A stretch of DNA of 64,000 nucleotides from the NCBI GenBank assembly GCA_944739405.2, contig OX123200.2, positions 6,402,761 through 6,466,760 of the forward strand, read 5' to 3'. Each line of letters begins with the position of its first letter. Position 1 is the first letter of the stretch. The notes below the pieces were generated by a model, which worked only from the letters and a program-made list of their open reading frames with translations, was not told the origin of the DNA and searched no databases. The position numbers and the translations under genes were made by a program. The stretch is from Euclidia mi (lineage: Eukaryota > Arthropoda > Insecta > Lepidoptera > Erebidae). Below, one piece after another: positions 1 through 10,135 of the stretch.

Positions 1-273
1 CGGGCAAAGTGTAGTAGGTACACTTTAAAATCCAATAATTTTACCATTTTCTCTTACATATTGACAATGCTAAGCTTACTTTGTTTAATACATTGTACAG
101 AGTATAATAAATTGTTCCAAGACAGAGTAAGCCAGTTTAATCGTCTGTGAATAAGTGCTCAAATATACTCTGTAGCTTTTATTACTCTGTGCAATCTGTC
201 TACGGTTTTATAATAGTTAGGTATTGCCTTTGGTGCGTACTTTGTCTTAGTGATGCAGTGACTAGCGTAGCAG

Positions 274-571
274 CAATGAATACAGATTTACATAGAAGCG
301 CAGTTCTTAAGGATTTCGTGTGCTGATTCCAAGTGGAGACTGTCTCCAGTTTAGTTCGTAGTCGGCGCCGTTGGCGGCGCTGGCGTTGTTCTCCGTCTCT
401 CTTACTCTCGTAGTTAAGATACACAGGAGGAACGTTCGTCTCTCTTGCTGTCGTAGAGACAGCTGTCACAGCGTGACTGCCACGACGCCAAGCGGCAATT
501 TGGGTTACAGAAAGTTTGTCTTCAGAGCGCCCATAAGAAATGCGCCTCTATGTAAATATCTGAGCTCTTTG
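274..571 (-). mobile_element. MITE-1 copy 1
   Basis: Non-autonomous DNA element with imperfect terminal inverted repeats. It starts CAATGAATACAG and ends GAGCTCTTTG. Inside the ends, ATTTACATAGA(A/G)GCGCA occurs in inverted orientation at both sides. GTAGCAG is repeated directly outside both ends (267-273 and 572-578), and the match extends to 8 bp if one terminal C is assigned to the target. Homologous copies lie at 6897-7163 and 35456-35664; strand is given relative to those. It codes for nothing recognisable. CA...TG ends with a 7-8 bp duplication suggest hAT, but the superfamily is inferred. Confidence 0.7.
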
Positions 572-874
572 GTAGCAGCAATTAGAAATGGGATAGTTCC
601 TGTTACAGAGTTGCTAGCGAAAATATTGCTTACTAGCTTGGGTTCGCAGCTTCATCAAGGGTCAGTTATCGGGACAAGAGTTAGCCTATGTTTTATTTAA
701 TGTACAAGTCATATTACTGAAAAGTTTCTTCAAAAAACGGATCTGTTGTTTTTCAAAGAGTAAGAATCATCTAAGATAACAAACTATCGCATTTTTTCAT
801 AGTAGTAAGATGATTTTTATTTGTCGGCAGTACTTACTTTACTCCATCTTCTGACAAAGTATTTTTTTTAAATA

Positions 875-932
875 CTCACGCCTGTATCCCCGAAGGGGTA
901 GGCAGAGGCCTAATAAGTATTACACCCACATG
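875..932 (-). mobile_element. SINE-A 3' fragment
   Basis: Contains the SINE-A tail (CTGTATCCCCGAAGGGGTAG and ACACCCACATG on this strand). The tRNA-like head is absent. No target duplication seen. Confidence 0.7.
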
Positions 933-2204
933 ACAAAGTCAGCTAAACAAACATATATTTTTTGTTGTACAATTTATTACGCACGTATGTACTTATAATT
1001 TTTTACAAGTTTGTAACATAAATGTTTTTTTTTGTGCAAATCATATATATTTTTTTTAAATCAGTGTCGTGAAGAAGTGAAATCATTACCTGTCTTTTTT
1101 CCACAGTCGACTAAAACAAACACATATTTACACAATCCAATCCACGGTGCACGGAAACTCAGAAACGTCACCTAACAAAAATTAGCATACATTGAATACA
1201 AAAGCGGCACAGCTATAATTTATAATATTTAATTTTTTACTGTTACAAGTACCGGTTTTGTCTATTGTCACATTGTATAAAATATTTAAATTGAGAACAA
1301 AATCGCTGGCTCGAAACAAAAAACGCACCTTTTTGGTCCCCAACCTCTTTCATTTTAGTTGACTATGACGGCACTACCTAAAGGAATGTCAGCTCTAGGA
1401 TAAAGGTATTTAGGGTTAGTTTTTGCATGTAGTATTTGGAGAACGTCGAGTTAAATTAGTAATAAAAGCATGAAAATTGTATTAATACTACATCAACAGG
1501 ATTATTGTTGGTTAATTTTGGATGGATGTCTCAGTGCTTGAGATGCTTCGTCGATGTATTTCCGCTTAGGTTCAATCGACAAAAAAACAAAAAAAAATCT
1601 CGCTTCTCTTATAATAAGTAACTCTAGGTTCGCCTGTCATAATGGTTTTCTATGTGATTGAATATAAATAAAATATCTACAATATTTAAGATACGTCGAT
1701 TTTAATTGGACACAGGAAATTACTCAATACTTAGCAGTACCTATTTATAATAAGTATTTTATACCACTCACGCAAAAGCCTCTTCGAAGTAAGTCTCAAT
1801 AATCCCATCTGTTTGTTCATCATTTTAGCATGTAAACTGTTTCGTCACGAACTAATTTAACAAATTCCTTAATCCAGCTATCGAACCCAAAACCTCACGA
1901 CCCAACAACTTATACCACTACACCATCCTAAAAAATCAAAACTAAATTCTCCCATAAACGATCTCAAGCTAAAAATCAGTTAGACCATTAAGGCCCCTAC
2001 ACACTAGACACCGGTCCGTGCCGAATCGCGAACAAACATGAAGCATCGTAGCGAATCGACAATCACAATAAGATGATAATCTTTTACACCTTTACGTATT
2101 TGCATATTTGCAGCTTATACGGAAATATGGGGTTACATCTTTCCTCATTTGCATATAGTTTTTTTTTAAATAATTTTGTAGTGTTAGTATAGAGACTGTA
2201 ACTT
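933..2204. other. AT-rich stretch, nothing recognised
   Basis: No reading frame with recognisable protein similarity, no tRNA-like fold and no repeat shared with the rest of the window. Confidence 0.5.
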
Positions 2205-2500
2205 ACGGTATCATCACCAGACCAGTATATACTGTCCCACCACTGGGCACAGGCCTATTCTCAATACGAGAAGGGTGTTACTTTAACAGTCAACAAATTA
2301 GGACTCTATGAAATGCCTCTTCTCACTATGAGAAGGATAAGGCCATAGTCTATCACGCTGGCTAAGTGCGTGTTAGCAGTTTTTACATGTCTTTCGAGAA
2401 TATTATGGCAAACTCTCAGACGTTTTCCCTCAACGTAACAGTATCTCAGAAGATTTTGACAGCGAAAACCTAGTCGAGAGACTACGTAAAGAGTCTCGAT
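2205..2500 (-). mobile_element. degenerate SINE-B copy
   Basis: Reads in reverse as the SINE-B body: CCACTGGGCACAGGCC, ACTATGAGAAGGATAAGG, CACGCTGGCTAAGTGCG, CATGTCTTTCGAGAA. The head end is too eroded to show its tRNA boxes. An old copy. Confidence 0.6.
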
Positions 2501-2595
2501 TTTAAACCCACGTACTGCCTGGACTTTTAGGCTGATATGAAATTAAATTTAAAATTATCGCTTTACAAACAGTAACCATCTGCATGTGACATTTA

Positions 2596-2880
2596 AATTA
2601 AAGCGCTATAGTACTTGGGCGGGCACGTAAAGCTCTTTCCAGTTCTAGTCTCAAGGATCGTTAAGCCATTTTTAAGGTGTTGGCCAGTCTGAAAATTTCG
2701 ACACCAAAGTTGTCCGAAAATAATAATAACAGTAACGGAAAACAATTTGAGGAAACCTGTTCAGTTCTTTATAATGCGAAGTCTGCCAACCCGCACTAGG
2801 TCAGGGTAGTGAACAGGATCTAACCGCTCAATGAGAAGGGGCCTATGCTCAGCAGTTGGACAGTTTACAAACAGAACCAG
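2596..2880 (+). mobile_element. degenerate SINE-D body joined to a SINE-B tail
   Basis: The first half (GCGCTATAGTACTTGGGCGG, then a Lys/Arg-poor non-coding body ending in GGCCAGTCTGAAAA) matches the body of the 5S-headed copies at 27243 and 30105. The second half (GAGGAAACCTG, GAAGTCTGCCAACCCGCAC, AGCAGTTGGACAG) is the SINE-B tail. It may be a module-swapped SINE or two adjacent eroded insertions. Confidence 0.45.
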
Positions 2881-3422
2881 TGTAGCCGTGTCTTACAAAA
2901 ATACTTATACATCTCTTTTAATAGTTTTAGTGGACATCTCTACGATTTGGTCAACTACAAAATATGTAAATAGTCAATGATATTCTCAATCTAGGTATTC
3001 TACCAACTAAGTTAAGAAAATTATATAATTCGCATAACTATATACAACTATTTAAAACCAATATGACAAGTATTTTACTATAGATTTGTATTTTTTTATC
3101 GATGTAGGTCTTAATTAATTTCATCTTTATTAATTGCTACTAATTAACATACAACATTAATAAAATTATTAAACTTTACTAGCAAGGTTAAAATAATACT
3201 AAATAATCCTTTAATCTTCAGAAATAGCTTGTACTACCTAATCTTTGTAATGCTATCCGCGAAATTTTCTAAGCTTTAGAAAGTAATAAAATTAGCAGCA
3301 GAAAAAAATGGCAGTCTTAGTAAATGCAAAAGAAGCAGGAGCTTCAAAGTCTTTCTATTCTATAATTATAAAATATGATTTATTTATTAAAACATGGTGC
3401 TTCAACATATTATACAAATACC
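2881..3422. other. AT-rich stretch, nothing recognised
   Basis: Very AT-rich and unique within the window. No coding or repeat signal. Confidence 0.5.
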
Positions 3423-3435
3423 TATATTCAAATAC

Positions 3436-3688
3436 TGCCTCGTTGGTCTCGCGGCATAAATGTGCACGTGGGATCGGGAGGTCCCGGGTTCGATTCCTGG
3501 GTCGGGCAGTGTTATTGGGTTTTTCTGTCACGAAATTCTCAGTAGCAGCACGGAGTCTGGAAATGTGCCCGGTACGTCAATAAGCTCGCCCCTTATTACG
3601 TGGGACTAAAGTATATTTGGCGAAAAGTGGGTGTAGAAATACACCTCTGCCTACCCCTTCGGGGATAAAAGGCGTGACGATATGTATG
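3436..3688 (+). mobile_element. SINE-A, full length, with perfect target duplication
   Basis: The tRNA-like head (TGCCTCGTTGGTCTCGCGGC, B box GGGTTCGATTCCTGG) is followed by the SINE-A body and the tail CTGCCTACCCCTTCGGGG, then TATG repeats. TATATTCAAATAC is duplicated exactly on both sides (3423-3435 and 3689-3701), which indicates a young insertion made by target-primed reverse transcription. Its head differs from that of the copies at 22277 and 59879, so at least two head variants share one body. Confidence 0.88.
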
Positions 3689-3701
3689 TATATTCAAATA
3701 C

Positions 3702-5337
3702 CAATCAACATGTACCTAAAGCTCTACAAACACTTGTTTCAATAAGTTTATGGTTCTTTGTCATACATTTCAAAATCCAATACTATGACACAATAATTTT
3801 GGACTGGACCTTACTTCATCAGTAGGTAGAGTAACTAACATTTAAACCAGTAGTGATAAACAGACAACAATTACTACTACGGCATGTGTGACCCATAATT
3901 TAAAATTTGTCCAAATCGATTCATACCATAGACAATAGCTTAATTTTTTTTCGAACACTATTAGATACTTATTTAAAAATACTTCCAATAAACTTCCAAT
4001 AAACTAATTATTTGTAGCTACAGCTTCTTAAAATTTGTCATTTTTATACCACAACACAAAAGAGTACCCTCATTCTCTCGGCAATACCAACATTCAGGAA
4101 CAAACACAGTAATAGCAACATCGAAAAATACCAGCCAAACGTCATAACCCTAAAACGCTCGCGCTTCGAAACTTCTTTAAAAATGCGGACACCTGAACGG
4201 GCCATGTGCTGGAAAATCAATACTAAGCCTGTCGTACGCGTGATACCAACGAAAAACTACTACGAACACCCCTACTCACCCCATGAGGATTTTTCTTCAC
4301 CCCATCCGCCTCCACCGGCTTAGGGGAGAGAGGGGACGCAAAAAGATGCCCGGTTTTTTTCTCATTCGCGTGTTTTTGTTGACTAAACTTAGCTGCGAAG
4401 AAATTTCAACTTTACATATCTAAATTTAGGATTTATTTTTGAGCGTAAGAGTAGTTTGATATGTGAACGATTGTCATGTCTCATTTGCGAGTTAATTTCA
4501 ACTTTATTCGGAAGAAAGTAAAGCAGAATTTGCGTTGTTAGTTCATTATCAAAAATGCCTCAGTAAACGTGGTATATGGGAGTTATTCGGTCTTCGCAAC
4601 GAAATTAGGGTCCGTATATCGTATACTCGAATGCCTAATGACTTCTTATGATTTTGATGTCATGTTGCGTGTAAGATGCATCGAGTTTATTTGATTCGGC
4701 ATTGGAGGGTTGACTTGAATTGCTTATTCGTTACGAATTCGGAATACGAAATTTAAAATTTGAACAGAGTTCGAATTGACAGATGTCAAAATAACGGTCA
4801 TTCGTTATTCAAACGTAATTGTGTGTCATTTAAGCCGCGCAAACGATTGTCATTTTATAAACTCTAATGTTTTTTCGAAGGTGGGCTTGGGTTTGGACGC
4901 AGTCAGCCTATAATTAAGTTAGCGTTCCCACTTAGTAACCTTCAATTAGTGAGGTAAATTTGGTTTTAAGAGCTTGCACATTTCTTGCTATAAAATTTAT
5001 CTACATCGCCTTATTGTTTGGGTGGCGGTACGCATTAAACCTTATAGTCCTAAGTTCGATTCCGTAGTTGGAATTTGTGACTTCCATTATCGATTGATCT
5101 TATACCTTATCCTTCTAACTTACGTTGCTACTACGAGTGTGTTATTCTGTTTGTACGAGACTTTTATATTAACAAACTATAAAACGTAATACCCTTGTTA
5201 ACATATATAATTATTAATTATTAATTTGCGTGTAAAATATACTTTTACGTAACTATGATGAACAGGCTAATTTAATATTATTTACTGTTATGTTGTACAT
5301 CATGTAAAATAAAGGTGTGGCCTGAAGTATTATCTTT
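3702..5337. other. unique stretch, nothing recognised
   Basis: Contains a locally GC-richer patch (about 4150-4330). No reading frame there resembles a known protein, and no splice-bounded exon is convincing. Confidence 0.45.
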
Positions 5338-5456
5338 TCATTATCATCACTACAACAGTCTTGTTTACAATGTATCCCACTGCTGGGCACAGGCCTTTTC
5401 TCATTGGGTGTAGGGTTCTGGGATAGGCCATAGTCCACTCACTGGTCAAGTGAAAA
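5338..5456 (-). mobile_element. SINE-B, 3' part, split by a hAT-like insertion
   Basis: Reversed SINE-B tail (CCCACTGCTGGGCACAGGCC). The same SINE resumes at 6112 after the element at 5465-6111. Confidence 0.75.
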
Positions 5457-5464
5457 GTGCTAGC

Positions 5465-6111
5465 TAGCGATGGGCGTTCAATGAACGAACTAGTTGATTC
5501 GACCGTCTACATTCCATGAACGAATCGACGGTTCACCATCGAGCGATGGACTAGTTGAATCCGTAGACGATTAAATTCAAAATAACTAAACGTGCTTTAG
5601 TAGTGACAACGCGAAGACGACGCTTGAACATAGACGGGTAATACATGTTGATACGTCCATCGTTCATACAAACAAATTTGAACTTTAAAAGTGCACTTAT
5701 AAGTTGATATTAAATTTCTTTGAGTATGGACTAGAACATGAACGAGTAATACACGTTGAGACGTCCATCGTTCATACAAACAAATTTGAACTTTAAAGGT
5801 GCAGTTTTAAGTTGATATTATTTTTTTTTCAATATGGACTAGAACATAGACGAGTAATACACGTTGATACGTTCATCGTTCATACAAGCAAATTTGAACT
5901 TTAAATGTGGAGTTGTAAGTTGATATTTCTTTGAATATGGACTAGATGGCGTCAAATAGACGTGATGTTTTTAAAGACCATCTATGAAATTAAGTTTACA
6001 GGTAGATGACGTAGACCGGTCCACGAATTCAACTAGTCCATCGAGGCGTCGACGAACGGGAATGGACGGTCTAGTTTCGTTAACGAAAAAAGCGTCGACG
6101 ACCCATCACTA
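5465..6111. mobile_element. hAT-like non-autonomous element
   Basis: Starts TAGCGATGGG and ends CCCATCACTA, the expected style of hAT inverted ends. It is flanked by GTGCTAGC (5457-5464) and GTGCTGGC (6112-6119), an 8 bp duplication with one mismatch. Subterminal inverted motifs (CGATGGACTAGTTGAA and its complement) lie near both ends. The host is a SINE-B copy. No transposase; the interior is a three-unit tandem array. Confidence 0.78.
5626..5948. repeat. 3 x 108 bp tandem array inside the hAT-like element
   Basis: Units begin GAACATAGACGGGTAATAC (5626), GAACATGAACGAGTAATAC (5734) and GAACATAGACGAGTAATAC (5842), a spacing of 108 bp each time. Each contains GTCCATCGTTCATACAA or a close variant. 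Confidence 0.85.
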
Positions 6112-6290
6112 GTGCTGGCCGACATAATATATGTCTTTAGAGAACATTATGGAGAACTCTCAGACATGCAGGTTTCCTCACGATGGTTTCCTTCACCGTT
6201 TAACAAACGATAATTCATTATCAAATTTAACGTTTTAAAAGACTTTCTTTAGACGGAACCTACTGCATTTAGGAACAGAAGGTAAGTGCG
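6112..6290 (-). mobile_element. SINE-B, head-side part, split by a hAT-like insertion
   Basis: Continues the SINE-B copy from 5338-5456: GACATGCAGGTTTCCTCACG, then the eroded junction to the head. The tRNA-like head itself is not clearly kept. Confidence 0.7.
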
Positions 6291-6608
6291 ATTGGAGCAG
6301 TTTATTGACTCAAAATGATGTTATGACGTAGTTTGTTCTTTAATTGAATATGTATTTGTAAGGGTATCTATTTAAGATAAGGGTAAAGAATTTTGCAAAC
6401 TATTTTTTAAGAAATATTGGTACTCGTGCAGTTTTGAGCGGTAACCATGTGAAAGTTTAGCTACATCAATTACTTTTAGTAAATAACAGTAATATAATGA
6501 TCCACATTTGATTTCTCATATCCAAATCATAAGAAAGTACCTAGTGATTTGGATCCCTTTCGCCTGACTAATTACTAGTAAAACCACGTGTCGTGTCATC
6601 ATAATGTC

Positions 6609-6849
6609 ATCATCATCATCATCAGCCTTTAACAGTCTTCTGCTGGACTAGGCCTCTCCTTTGAAAGGAGGAATTGGCCTACTATACCACGCTGGCCAAA
6701 CGCGTTGGTATAGGGTTTGTATCAAGTTTCCTTCTCTTACAGTGCTGTTCTCTGCATAATATGTTGCCTCTGTCGGCTCTTACGACACCCATGGGATGAT
6801 ATGGGGTGGTGACAATACGTATTCTTAATCCGTCACCACACGGACAGTA
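6609..6849 (-). mobile_element. SINE-C copy 1
   Basis: A 241 bp element reading in reverse from TGTCCGTGTGGTGACGG to GGCTGATGATGATGATGA. Flanked by an exact 8 bp duplication ATAATGTC (6601-6608 and 6850-6857). No A or B box seen. Other copies: 35759, 42308, 47999. Confidence 0.82.
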
Positions 6850-6896
6850 ATAATGTCGCAACATTAAATTGTAGATCACACAAAATGTCGCCTCGT

Positions 6897-7163
6897 CAAA
6901 GAGCTCAGATATTTACATAGAGGCGCATTTCCTATGGGCTAGAAGAAGACAAACTTTCTGTGACCCAAATTGCCGCTCGGCGGCGTGGCAGTCGCGCTGT
7001 GACAGCTGTCTCTACGAGAGCAAGAGAGACGAACGTCCCTCCTGTGTATCTTAACTACGCCGCTAACGGCGCCAACTACGAACTAAAGTGGAGACAGTCT
7101 CCACTTGGAATCGGCACACGAAATCCTTAAGAACTGCGCTTCTATGTAAATCTGTATTCATTG
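6897..7163 (+). mobile_element. MITE-1 copy 2
   Basis: Same element as 274-571 in the opposite orientation: starts CAAAGAGCTCAGATATTTAC and ends TGTAAATCTGTATTCATTG. Flanks GCCTCGT (6890-6896) and GTCTCGT (7164-7170) match at 6 of 7 bases. Confidence 0.7.
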
Positions 7164-7170
7164 GTCTCGT

Positions 7171-7245
7171 GTGGGAGTAGAGCATATTCAATTCAAATTC
7201 AAAATCCTTTATTCATTTGGGTCACAATACATAATACATTCAGGT
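7171..7245 (-). mobile_element. LINE 3' end fragment
   Basis: In reverse this reads AATGAATAAAGGATTTTG followed by AATTTGAATTGAA, a LINE-type tail similar to the short insertion at 52855. No coding part remains. Confidence 0.45.
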
Positions 7246-7259
7246 AATATTAGTACTTT

Positions 7260-7785
7260 TTAGGGTTCCGTACCTAAAAGGTAAAAAACGGAACCCTATT
7301 ACTAAGCCTCCGTTGTCTGTCTGTCTGTCTGTCTGTCACCAGGCTGTATCTCAGAAACCATGATAGCTAGATAGCTGAAATTTTCACAAATTATGTATTT
7401 CGGTTGCCGCTATAACAACAAATACTAAAAATAAAAAAAAATAAAAATTAAGGGGGGGTCCCATACAAAAAACGTGTTTTTTTTTCGTATATTTTGCTCA
7501 AAATTACTAACTGTTACAAGTGGACGCTTTAAATTTTTACAGAATATGTAGTTGTATATTACCTTTCAAAATAAATAATTAAATTTAAAAAAAGTAAATA
7601 ATAAAGGGGGGCTCCCATACAACAAACGTAATTTTTAAGCAATTTGTTACTCGATCTTAATAAACAGGTAGAAACTTATAAAGTATTTAAGTATACATAC
7701 AACGAACGTGATTTTCTTTTATAGATGATGGTACGGAACCCTATGTGCGCGAGTCCGACTCGCACTTGCCCAATTTTTATAAAAT
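7260..7785. repeat. dispersed repeat with inverted AGGGTTCCGTACC ends
   Basis: AGGGTTCCGTACC (7262-7274) recurs inverted as GGTACGGAACCCT (7730-7742). A second inverted copy of the motif lies close to the left end, which could form a hairpin. The interior has a TGTC microsatellite (about 7314-7337) and two related GGGGG(G)TCCCATACAA blocks. A GC hairpin (GTGCGCGAGTCCGACTCGCAC) follows the right motif. A fragment of the same family is at 13440. I know this motif as a common lepidopteran repeat but cannot assign its class. Confidence 0.6.
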
Positions 7786-7849
7786 TGACAATATTATACA
7801 GCCATTATCATATTGTCAACTTATAAGAGAGTAAACAAATTACTTACAT

Positions 7850-7990
7850 TCGAGATGCTATTGCTGATTGTTTAACTAGCCACCTTGTACCAAGTGTTAG
7901 GGGTTCGATTCCAACGAAGGAAAAATAATTGCAAACCAGTTTAGATTCTGGTTGATTTTCCAAATATCTGACTTCTCTAAAGTCTTATGA
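7850..7990 (+). mobile_element. possible tRNA-headed SINE remnant
   Basis: GGGGTTCGATTCCAAC resembles a Pol III B box and follows a degenerate A-box-like region. The body has no match among the other SINEs here. Confidence 0.3.
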
Positions 7991-8529
7991 GTCATCTAAA
8001 ATGGTATGGAAATTAATATAATTGAAAAAAAAAACAATTAATCCATTTTGACCCCATAGAAATCCTATAGGTAAATCTCAAAATTCCTTAAAATCTTAAC
8101 GCCGTCTTTCTTTGCGCATTCTTCATCCAACTCAGAAATCGAACTTTGGACCTGGTAGAAAGCACCCGGACTTAAACGCAACCTTACAGCACAATACCTG
8201 TACAACAATCTTCCTTATAACAAGACTTCTTTTCTTTGAATCAGTGTCAAGCACAAAAACATTTTAGTTCAATTAAGACTCATCGTCAACATTTTATGAC
8301 GACCTTAATTGAAGAGAAATGTCGTTTTCTTTGAATTATACTGGAACTGCATAGTTTTGTACAAAAATATTGCACTTAGCGGTTTCAAACGCAATCTTTT
8401 ATGGTATGGAAAGTGTAATGCAGTTATATGATACATGTTAAATGACTAACTTCTGCCTACGACTTCGCCTGCTAAGGCTTTTGAGATAAAAAGTAGCCTT
8501 TGCATTATTTTGATGTATAAGCTATTTTA
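7991..8529. other. nothing recognised
   Basis: AT-rich unique DNA with no convincing coding or repeat signal. Confidence 0.45.
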
Positions 8530-8733
8530 TCTTAATATAAAATCCTTGCGTTACTGACAGACTGACAGACACGCTACAGCCGAAACTATTGGGCGCAGGA
8601 AGCTGAAATTTGGCATGTATGTTCCTTGGGGACCGTAGGGGTGCACTAAGAAGGGATTTCCCGAAATTCCCACGGGATCGGTCAAAACGGGTAAATTAAA
8701 AAAAATGCAGGCGTACCTGCTTGCGTCCTCTAG
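8530..8733 (+). mobile_element. Hel-1, left arm of an inverted pair
   Basis: Starts with TC after an A (8529) and ends CTAG before a T (8734), the pattern of Helitron ends. Interior landmarks: AAATCCTTGCGTTACTGAC, GAAGCTGAAATTTGGCATG, GGTGCACTAAGAAGGG, CCCACGGGATCGG. Non-coding. Confidence 0.75.
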
Positions 8734-8749
8734 TATAATTATATAAATA

Positions 8750-8950
8750 CTAGTCGACGCCAGCGGCTTCGCACGCACATTTTTTCGAATTTCCCGTTTT
8801 GCCCGATCCCGTGGGAATTTCGGGAAATCCCTTCTTAGTGCACCCCTACGGTCCCCAAGGAACATACATGCCAAATTTCAGCTTCCTGCGCCCAATAGTT
8901 TCGGCTGTAGCGTGTCTGTCAGTCAGTAACGCAAGGATTTTATACATTAA
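8750..8950 (-). mobile_element. Hel-1, right arm of an inverted pair
   Basis: Reverse-oriented copy whose CTAG end (8750-8753) faces the CTAG end of the copy at 8530-8733 across a 16 bp AT-rich spacer. The two arms form a palindrome of about 420 bp. The head end is not sharply defined. Confidence 0.72.
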
Positions 8951-9142
8951 AATTTCATCAAAATCGGTTCAGTAGTTTTTTCAGGGCTTTGAAGAGGGTC
9001 GTAGTTGCGTAATTATTTTAAAAAATAATGTTGAAATATTATTATTGTACAAATGTTTGATTAAAAATCGCGATAGTTGGAAGCAATATTACTTTCAAAC
9101 TATCGCTAAGCTCTCTCTGGTAGAAAGTCAGATACTGCACAA

Positions 9143-9340
9143 ATGACTTAGTGGTTTAAGGTCGCGTCGCTGTTTAGAACGGTGCTGAGTGTTGTCGGTT
9201 TGATTCCCATAGGAGACAACACTTTGTGTAATCCACAAAATGTTGTTTCGACATTGTGTATACTTTGTGTCCCCTAATTGAATGTTTGTAAAGTACACAG
9301 GGTATATTTCTAGTGGAAGTTGTCTTTGAAAGTACAAGAA
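9143..9340 (+). mobile_element. degenerate SINE-E
   Basis: Head region TTAGTGGTTTAAGGTCGC with B box CGGTTTGATTCCCATAGG, then GAGACAACACTTTGTG and TTGTTTCGAC, matching the SINE-E copy at 43730. The tail is eroded. Confidence 0.6.
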
Positions 9341-9404
9341 AACCATACCCAAACTTTTAAACATTTTCTGATTCTTTCTTTCAGTTTTCGTATGAGTAAC
9401 AAAT

Positions 9405-9545
9405 GTGGTGTCGGAGTTTTCAAACCGCCTGCAGGCCCCGACATGGCCTGACGATTCTGGTTCTCAGACAAGAACCAAGACCAATAGCTTTACGTGCCTT
9501 TTAAAGCACGTTTGTAAAGTGTTTACTCGCTTGGCGATCGAACCA
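9405..9545 (-). mobile_element. SINE-D body fragment
   Basis: Reverse reading matches the body of the 5S-headed SINE: CACGTAAAG-like start, GACATGGCC complement, then the GTCTGAAAACTCC region (here GGAGTTTTCAAACCGCC). The 5S-like head is not kept. Confidence 0.5.
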
Positions 9546-9606
9546 AGAATATCAGCCCAGCCCAGCTTAAACTACTACGCCAATCACACCATCTGTATAT
9601 ATAAAA

Positions 9607-9803
9607 CTAGAGGATGCCCGCAGTTACACCCACGTTATTTAGGGCTACTGCTTCGCTCCCGTCGCTCATAGTGTGATGTTATATAGCCTATAGCTTTCCT
9701 CGATAAATGTGCTATCTAACACTGAAACTATTTTTCAAATCGGACCAGTAGTTCCTGAGATTAGCGCAAACAAACAAACAAACTCTTCAGCTTTATATAT
9801 TAG
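9607..9803 (-). mobile_element. Hel-2 copy
   Basis: CTAG end at 9607-9610 preceded by A, then GGATGCCCGCAGTTACACCC, CTACTGCTTCGCTCCCG, GTAGTTCCTGAGATTAGCGC and a CAAA-repeat before the TATATATTA end. Related copies: 14604, 38239, 57755. Confidence 0.7.
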
Positions 9804-9915
9804 TATATAAGATTTTCGCGTCACTGACTGACTGACAGTCAGCGCACAGACAAAACTATTGTGCGCAGGCAAACTGAAATTTGGCATATCTTTCTTGGTA
9901 GTAGAGGTGCACTTT
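9804..9915 (+). mobile_element. Hel-1 5' half, truncated
   Basis: Begins TATATAAGATTTTCGCGTCA in place of the usual AAATCCTTGCG, continues through the CTGAAATTTGGCAT motif, and stops where SINE-F begins. It abuts the head end of the Hel-2 copy. Confidence 0.55.
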
Positions 9916-10135
9916 TTTATGGTAATAGGCGGCAAACGAGCAGACGGATTGCCTGATGGTAAGCAATTACCGCCGCCCATAGACACAAGCAACACCACAG
10001 GAGTCACAAGTGCGTTGCCGCCCCTTTGGGTTGGGCAAAGCGATAGGATGAGGAGTGGGATGAGGGAGAAGGAATAGGGGATAGGGCCTCCGGCACTCTC
10101 ACTCACCGAACGAAAGGCAACAGTTTAAGGCGCTG
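9916..10135 (-). mobile_element. SINE-F copy
   Basis: Contains GGCGGCAAACGAGCAGACGG, AGCAACACCACAGGAGTCAC, and the GGGATGAGGGAGAAGGAATA block, then breaks off in the 5' body. A widespread lepidopteran repeat. Better copies at 36716 and 55096. Confidence 0.68.

Noticed and set aside
371..700. 109-codon plus-strand frame at the window start
   Set aside because: Lies in MITE-1 copy 1 and its flank; not kept open in the other copies.
3436..3510. possible tRNA gene
   Set aside because: Good A and B boxes but attached to a SINE body with tail and target duplication; cloverleaf stems are imperfect.
4150..4330. possible exon in a GC-richer patch
   Set aside because: No frame has recognisable similarity and no good splice sites bracket it.
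5626..5948. CRISPR-like array
   Set aside because: The 108 bp units are contiguous and similar throughout, with no variable spacers, inside a transposon.
7313..7337. CRISPR-like short repeats
   Set aside because: Plain TGTC microsatellite with no spacers; other short repeats (TCTA, TATG) are the same kind of thing.
9735..10106. 123-codon minus-strand frame
   Set aside because: Runs through SINE-F and Hel-1; similar frames recur in every SINE-F copy (for example 55127-55523) and have no domain.
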